Shown piece after piece: positions 55,926 through 64,000 of a stretch of 64,000 bases of DNA. Each line of letters opens with the position of its first letter. Within the stretch, counting starts at the first letter, position 1. This DNA is from Sphaerosporella brunnea (taxonomy: Eukaryota > Ascomycota > Pezizomycetes > Pezizales > Pyronemataceae). The notes below the pieces were generated by a model. That model saw only the letters and a program-made list of their open reading frames with translations. It was not told the DNA's origin and ran no database searches. A program made the translations under genes and the position numbers. The stretch spans positions 1 through 64,000 of the forward strand of contig VXIS01000070.1 in assembly GCA_008704415.1 (NCBI GenBank), read 5' to 3'.

Positions 55926-56280
55926 GCGGCCGAATTCGCTCCAGAAAACCGCCTTGCTTAGTACAAGGGAACGGCCAAAAGCCGGGCGCGCTTCTTGAAA
56001 AGGCAGTGAATCCTGCGGGCAATATGCACACTCTAGGCCGATTAGGGGAATCTGAGTGCTCTTGGATGATTAAAACACGCGAGGGAAAAAAGTCCGGCGG
56101 CATTTTGTGTGGCTGTGAACTTGAAGGGAACACCTGGTTAAGTTTTGCGCTCGGTGGCGCAAAGAGCAGCTCCTTAGTGTGCTCTCATATCTGGTGCGAT
56201 TTTCTTTGGCTACTTTTCCTTCGGAAGCGCAGACCCCACAGTAGGACTCGAGCCTAGGGACAGCTTTTCTTCCACCCTTA

Positions 56281-56335
56281 TGTATGTCATGGCCGCAAGC
56301 GGCCGAATACAATACGATTAAAACAAAAACAAAAC
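56281..56335 (+). repeat. LINE-like 3' tail fragment
   Basis: Plus strand reads atgtcatggccgcaagcggccgaatacaatacgattaaaacaaaaac, the same terminal sequence as copies A and B followed by an A-rich tail. Upstream sequence is unrelated, so this looks like a very short or decayed copy. Confidence 0.55.
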
Positions 56336-56977
56336 TGGCCCGTTGCCAGCGCAAAATAAAAACCCTGACCCAATATCGATATTCATTCTTTCTCACTCGT
56401 TTGGTTTCGCGCTCATACCTTGGATTAAACTTTAGCCTGTGCAGGGCACAGTGCTCTGGTTGGCGGAACAATTGATTCCGACTGCCTCACATTTCCATCC
56501 GAAGTTGCCACCCATCCGGACTCTATTTTGGAAACTCAAAATCGGACGCTGTAGCGGCAAGTCGCTTCGGCCGAGGTGGATTTGAGCCGCAACACGCGCG
56601 GCCCCGCAAACGATCTATATATACTTGCTAACGCAGGACTTCCGTCCGTGGCGGCAGGGAATATGCATGAAAATGCCAGATGCAGCCGCACCCAACCCGA
56701 CGTCATGTTCCTATGCAGGGCGCTACGTCCAAGCTTACCGGCCGAGTGTTGATCGACTGGGCCGCCGAGCGGCCGAGGAGGTCCCACGCTTTTTCTCCGG
56801 CGCGCGCGTCTCCTCCGTCTGCGTTTGTTTGTATTTGTTGTTTTTATATAACTAGCACTCTGCTGTTCAAGCCGAACCTGTAACTCTAGTTGAACGTATT
56901 GTGTCATCGTGGGCCCTTCAACGTCCTGATTACTTGTTCCCGACAACACCTCCTCTCAACAACCCAACAAACCCAAC

Positions 56978-59174
<2,197 letters not shown>

Positions 59175-59648
59175 GCGAAGCAATGGGCGCGTTTCGCATT
59201 GTTGGTTTGGAAATTTATTTTTACTTATGTAGTTTTTACTTTGGTAAACGGGTGGGGGCTTTTTCTCTTCTTTTTTCTTTTTTCTTTTTTTCTTGCCATA
59301 TCAAGTACTGGGCGGATTTTTGATATAGAATGGTCACTGCAAACGAAGACCGAGTGACCTTCTGTGGCGTGTCCGCGATTATCGTAGATCTATCCTGCAG
59401 CGGGCATTGAGGATAGTACGTCATTGGCCACCAAGGCTGTTCGTACCCGAAAATTTGCTCTGTTGGTCACCATCATTTTAGCTCTATAATAGTCCTGGAA
59501 AAAAAACGTCATCGGAGGAGTATTCCTAGAAACAAGCCTGTCACCGCTAGTCTGAAAAACGCTCATTGGCAGTTCCATCTACCGCCCGACAAAAAAAATT
59601 CCCCATTGAGGTACTACTGGTGGCAGCCGCCTCTTAGCAGCAGTGGAG

Positions 59649-59740
59649 GCCTTCCCGTCGCTCTATAGCGGCCGATTTATAGATCGATGTGATATAGCAC
59701 AAGCAGCCACCTATTCCTCCTGTATAGATCTGTTCGACGA
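59649..59740 (+). repeat. Dispersed repeat, copy 2
   Basis: Counterpart of 23120-23205 on the same strand; shares cttcccgtcgctctatagcg and several following blocks. Element identity unknown. Confidence 0.55.
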
Positions 59741-60040
59741 GTCAACAGCCGTGTGGTGCGCAGTCATTAGTACAGCGCCACTCAATGTAAAGTCATATGT
59801 CCGTTGCAGTCAGGGCATATGTGTGTGAAACACGGCGCAGTTGCTTTCGTTCAGTGTCGTCGCGAAAGCTCCTCCACGGCTCCGCTCCAGAATGGTAGAG
59901 GCTCCGCTCCAAAATCCGACGGTCGGAAATTTAGGGTTGCGCCTCCGGAAAAACGCCACGGGTAAACGCCACGTCAACTGGATTATATGGGATACGGGCC
60001 GACCAATGTTCCCATTTGCCGCCAATCGGGCAACGCCACA

Positions 60041-60470
60041 ACTCCAGACAGTGTTCCTAATAGCCAGCCCAAAAAGCCTGGCTGTGCCGGCGGGCTGCCA
60101 AAAGGCAACAGCCCGGCTGTCTCAACTCACGACGGGCTGGCTGCCGGGCTGCCAAGCACTTGGGACTGAGGTGAACCTGTCATGCAACCATCAGTTCGAC
60201 CTAGTTACGTCGTAAACCGAAGAAACTGACGAGTGTTTCTGTGTACCGCATAAACTCGCGAACAAGAGACTGGGGCTAAGTCACTGCGCCATGTGGCAAA
60301 GTCACTAAGCCTACATGGCGCAGTGACTTAGCCCAGTCTCTTGTTCGCGAGTTTATGCGGTAGCTGTTGCTCCATTCCCCATAGCGCGTGATCCTGCATC
60401 CGCTGGAAGCCCGCCCGTCTTTTCGATCAGCCCGACGGGCGGGCTGGCTATCAGGAACACTGACTCCAGA
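60041..60470. mobile_element. hAT-type MITE with 8-bp target duplication, interrupted copy
   Basis: The element spans 60049-60462, in opposite orientation to the copy at 49635. Ends are CAGTGTTCCTAATAGCCAGC and GGCTGGCTATCAGGAACACTG, flanked by ACTCCAGA on both sides (60041-60048 and 60463-60470). It is longer than the other copy because a 115-bp palindromic element sits inside at 60246-60360. Confidence 0.9.
60244..60362. mobile_element. Nested palindromic MITE with TA target duplication
   Basis: Element 60246-60360 (115 bp) begins CCGCATAAACTCGCGAACAA and ends with its inverse. The two arms match over about 48 nt with a single one-base indel, so the whole element can fold into one hairpin. 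It is flanked by TA on both sides (60244-60245, 60361-60362). The other hAT-type copy has the uninterrupted site, tgTAgctgttgctcc, which proves insertion at a TA as in Tc1/mariner elements. Confidence 0.92.
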
Positions 60471-60611
60471 ATAGGCTCAAAATTGGAGTTATATCCAACC
60501 CCTGTTCTGCTCAATATGCTCGTAAATTTTTGGGGGGAATCCAAGTCCATGAATGCCCTCGACGGACCTTGTGCTTTCTACGCCGCAATGTGTGCAGGGG
60601 GTCACACTCCC

Positions 60612-60741
60612 GGGCAGCCAGCCGATTGCCTCCGGGCAGTCAGCCGCTCGCCTCCGGGCAGTCAGCCGATTGCCTCCGGGCAGTCAGCCGATCGCCTCCG
60701 GGCAGTCAGCCGATCGCCTCCGGGCAGTCAGCCGCTCGCCT
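60612..60741. repeat. 22-bp minisatellite
   Basis: About six head-to-tail copies of a 22-bp unit, gcctccgggcagtcagccgatc, differing mainly in the last triplet (gatt/gatc/gctc). Open in all plus frames because the unit has no stop. Probably not coding. Confidence 0.85.
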
Positions 60742-61417
60742 CCAAAATCACCCAAGTCAAGCTTTGTGTGGTTGAATTTATGACCACTTTTTGGCATGTC
60801 TCTCTAATCTCTGGTGTTGACGTTACGGCAAAAGTTCGGTCTTCAATCGGTGGGCGGAATAGCCCCATTGGCCAATGGGGCGGATTGGTCGCGAGGATAG
60901 AACAGATCCAATGGATAGAACAGTTGGTGGTACTTATCTTCCCTTTCCTAGTGAACAGGTGAGATGCCTCTCATTCTCGGCACCCACCTCAGTGCAAGAA
61001 CTGGGGGTGAATACCAAAGGTGTAACCTCTGTCACTCGACACCTGTCATCTGTTCCTTTGAATTCTTTGACGCTGTAACTTCTGAAACACCCGTCGGGCC
61101 GTCCCCACAAACCTTTGTACTATCCTCCATGCTCGCTACCGTACGTGCCTCCTAGGATGGGTCCGGGGTTGTTCAGTTAATGTTTGGGTACTGTATTTGG
61201 ATCAGTAATTGCAATAGGCGGCCGCAAAAGCCCAAGGCTGTGTGAATGAGGAGCTGGGGCTTGAAGCTAGCCACCGGGTGAACTAGAAGCACTTGGAGGA
61301 CTGAGTGATGCTCTGCCAGCGGGTAGGGCTGTAGGCTGCAACAAAAACAGTCATCCGGACGCCTGCATGCACCCGACACCCCGCACCCCCCGGATCGGCC
61401 CGGCGCAGCCTTGAATA

Positions 61418-61787
61418 ACCGAGAGCGGTGTTCTCAACAGCCAGCCCGTCCGGCCGGCTGCGTTGGGCATGTGGGCTGATCACAAGACTCGGCTGGCTGT
61501 TTGGGCTGCAGCCCATGACGGAAACCACAATGACGACAAATACGACCACCACGATATCAGCTACTGCTATGAAATGAAAAGTGCATGGAGATGTTCTCCG
61601 TGGAAAATGACGACTAGGAGGGAAGCACTAGATAGGAGTTTACTGTAACATGACAGACCCTGGTAAGTTTATCGGCGCCGATTGAACGCCGCCACTCGCA
61701 GTGCTGGCAGCCGGGCTGGGCCGTTTGGGCGGATGCAAAAAGCCCGCCCAGCTGTTTCGGCTGGCTACTGAGGACACTGCCGGAGTG
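61418..61787. mobile_element. Decayed copy of the hAT-type MITE
   Basis: Spans about 61426-61779 with ends cggtgttctcaacagccagcc and ggctggctactgaggacactg, diverged forms of the tips at 49635 and 60049, and similar AGCCCG-rich interior next to each tip. The flanking octamers (accgagag, ccggagtg) match only in part, consistent with an older insertion. Confidence 0.65.
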
Positions 61788-62141
61788 TGTAAAGACCAAC
61801 TGCAGAACTCTTTGCACCAGAAATCCGTATCGATGTTTGAATATCCTAGCGTTAAGGATAGCGGGGCCGGCTGCCACGCCTCGAGTCCGTGCCCTCTCAA
61901 GGGTCGGTCAGCTATGAGCCTATGACGTGTCGGAGGGGTCTGTCGCTCGAGCCTCCGGTATCCGTGTTGCAATCCCGTCTCGCCCCACACCCCCACCCCC
62001 ACCCCCCCCCCCCAAATCGCAACTATAACGATGGCAGCTCCGTTTGTTTCCTCAAGGGGGGGGAGAGCAACCTTCTCAGATCATCTCTTTTGATTCTAGC
62101 TATGCTCTTCCTTCCTTGACAGCATTTTACGCTCAGCAACA

Positions 62142-64000
62142 ATGCCAGCACTAGACGAGTACTGCGGTCTCGACCGTACCTATGGCTACCTCGCTCTGGA
62201 ATTCCTTCGTCAGGATTCTCGGCCAACGCTGATGCTCGGCCTCACCGAAGCTCGCCCTCCGAATCTGTGCGATTACAAGTTTCTTTTCGCCAACGATTCT
62301 TTCCTGATGCACAAGGAATTGAATACCCACGAGATGTACCTGATGTTTGCTAACATGGTTGGGTGCTGCACTCGAATTGGGGACTACATCACTCGGATTC
62401 TCCCCATCAGAGGTCCCTCTGGTGGAGTGGCGGTGGTAACGGCCACCAAGGTGACGGAAGAAATGAAGGCCGCCGAAGCACGCAGAGTGGAGCCAAGTCG
62501 CAAGGATTTTGCGAGGAAAGATACTACTGTGGCGGCAAAGGCCCTGGAAGGCACCAAACTGGTTGAGCGGGAAGCCCCGGCTGAGCCAAAAGAGACAGTA
62601 TTCCACCTCGAAATTCTGGATAACCACGAATTACAAAGACCCTACCGACCATCTTTGAACGAGCTCGAAATCTCCCAAGAAGAAGAATGCCCCTCCTCTC
62701 CCAAGCATTCTGCAGCTACAGAAGAACACCCTTCCTCTACCGCCGATTCTACGGTTTCAGAAGAAGAGAAAGTTTGCAAATCTCGACCAATGCCCCGAAA
62801 TTCAAGTGAGCCGACTTTACCTCAAATATCAAGCTTGGAAGCCGCCAAGCCAGTGAAAAGGGCGGCATCTGCGGATAGCCGTACACTATCCAAGATGCAG
62901 ATTACCCCGAGGGAAAGAGAGCACAGGCTCATAGTAGATTGGAGAAAGCCTTTACAGCGCTATGATACAAGCCATTTCCAACACCTTCGTTCAGTGGACT
63001 GGTGAGTCAAGCCATTCCGTCGAATAAATTTAGTCTAATGCACTGCCAGGAGCAAGACGGCCTATGGATCCAGCGCAAGCTGGCCACCACTACTCCGCAG
63101 TATTGCAATGGCAATGATGCAGAACCACACTCCTATGATACTGCATTGGGGTAAGCAATCTTTTGATCCGACCCAGTTTCATATACTAAAATGTCTAATC
63201 AAGGCCCAAACTATGATATCATGTACAACGAAGAATACGCGAAGATTGCGCGCGATAAGCACCCAGCTCTTCTTGGGGCCCCACTATCCGAATGGCCGGA
63301 AGTTTCGGATTTCTTCCGACCTTTTCTAGACGCAGCGTACTACGGCGGTCAAACTACCGGCGACGTTGGACGTAGGTGTCCTGAGGATCGTTTATTCTAG
63401 CAGTACTAATAAAATCCCCAGATGCAAAGTTACTCCTCACCCATCGTGGCCAATCTGGTGCATTGGAAGAAGGCTATTTTGATTTCACTTTGTTGCCTAT
63501 TTTGCAAAGCAGTGGCCTTACAGACGGGGTTCTGGAGATTGCCATTGACCGAACGAGAGTCGTTCTAGCCTACCGTCGAATGGACACCTTGGGAAAGCTA
63601 TCCAATTCTCTTCGGACTATTCATGATTTTAATGACGAGTTTTGGAGAAGTGTTGTTGCGGCTTTCGACGAGAATCCGATGGATTCCCCGGTGCTCATCC
63701 TTTACCGCACAGCTAGCGATTCGCATCAGTCGGTTCATCAGCTTCAAGAGGCAATCGGTGCGACCCCGGGGGGGAATTTCGCCCCATACGTATACTCCGA
63801 CGGAGCTCCGGCTGGTATCTTTAAGGAAGATATGCGAATCGCAAAGGAACGAAACAAGGTAGTTCTGAAGCAGTTGTCAGTCGAAGTCACGAACAGCGGA
63901 GAATTGAATAGTCGCGGTATTGGCAGCAACCCTTCTGCAGCTGCCATAATCCCAATTCAGGTTGCGGGGAAGGCCACCTATGGTTTTCTAATACTTGGTA
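62142..64000 (+). CDS. Sensor histidine kinase, N-terminal part (runs off window)
   Basis: Exons 62142-63001, 63050-63150, 63204-63371, 63422 to the window end, open. The N-terminal region (CGLDRTYGYLALEFLRQDSRPTLMLGL) and a long charged linker precede a domain pair seen in large fungal hybrid kinases: a WS-x-T-x-x-G-S-x-x-x-W-P-P-L-L block joined by splicing (DWSKTAYGSSASWPPLLRSI), PMILHWG, NYDIMYNEEYAKIARDKHP and WPEVSDFFRP, then LEEGYFDFTLLPIL. This is the PAS-like sensory module upstream of HisKA in this group. The kinase core and receiver domain are beyond the window. Signal sensed is unknown. The ATG has context CAACAATGCC and no upstream in-frame alternative. Confidence 0.78.

Larger units (their letters stand above)
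52656..56977. other. Repeat-rich gene-poor region (LINE-like relics)
   Basis: About 4.3 kb. It contains the two related LINE-like segments (52771-53390 and 55271-55925) and a further copy of their 3' tail at about 56281-56330 on the opposite strand. Upstream of the first relic on the minus strand lies a coiled-coil frame (53326-53694) that may belong to the same element. Outside these, 53.7-55.2 kb holds only short frames. No host gene supported. Confidence 0.55.
59175..62141. other. Gene-poor region with MITEs and minisatellite
   Basis: About 3 kb holding a dispersed repeat (59649-59740), a hAT-type MITE with a nested palindromic MITE (60041-60470), a 22-bp minisatellite (60612-60741) and a decayed hAT-type MITE (61418-61787), all listed. 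A poly-C run is at 62000-62013. No protein gene supported. Confidence 0.6.

Noticed and set aside
60600..60960. Plus-strand frames through the minisatellite as a repetitive protein
   Set aside because: All three frames are open only because the 22-bp unit lacks stops; there is no start context, signal peptide or codon bias.

Overview
The window is nuclear DNA of a filamentous ascomycete (Pezizomycotina). The signs are short GT-AG introns of about 40-120 nt (mostly 45-60), often with CTAAC/CTGAC branch sites, and a fungal gene set: a 16-exon yeast-type amino acid permease, an arrestin-related trafficking adaptor, PAM16, a HAM1-like protein, a hybrid-type histidine kinase and a phenol-2-monooxygenase-type flavoprotein. 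The class cannot be fixed from this sequence. Exon models were built by hand from reading frame, splice phase and family conservation. Every multi-exon model closes on a whole number of codons.

Left part (1-11.1 kb): the 3' part of a RanBPM/Gid1-like subunit of the CTLH/GID ubiquitin ligase, an EFM3/FAM86-type protein-lysine methyltransferase, PAM16 (mitochondrial import motor, minus strand), an arrestin adaptor with a C-terminal PPxY motif, and a nine-exon gene of unknown function (paralog A). A gene-poor stretch follows (11.1-14.9 kb). Next come four minus-strand genes: RDH54/RAD54B-type recombination translocase, a 58-residue zinc-ribbon-like protein, and paralog B, a six-exon relative of paralog A.

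Middle part (22-48 kb): the amino acid permease, then a repeat-rich gene-poor stretch (27.5-32.8 kb) with a 226-bp inverted-repeat element and an unusual array of short hairpins with different stems but a nearly constant loop. Then a DUF6699-like protein, the HAM1-like protein, a CFEM-like single-pass membrane protein, tRNA-Cys(GCA), a tRNA-like sequence lacking the anticodon arm, a 401-bp inverted-repeat element, a small secreted cysteine-rich protein, a sugar/inositol-type MFS transporter, a GT8 glycosyltransferase, a probable mitochondrial protein resembling a retropepsin fold without the aspartate, and a DHDPS-family aldolase of the L-threo-3-deoxy-hexulosonate type.

Right part (48-64 kb): mobile-element territory. 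It has two hAT-type MITEs with perfect 8-bp target duplications (one carrying a nested palindromic MITE whose empty site is preserved in the other copy), a decayed third copy, two LINE-like relics, a 22-bp minisatellite, a possible ADP-ribosyltransferase-fold gene, an intron-bearing tRNA-Glu(CTC), the FAD-dependent monooxygenase, and the 5' part of a sensor histidine kinase that runs off the end. No biosynthetic cluster, CRISPR array or rRNA gene was seen.
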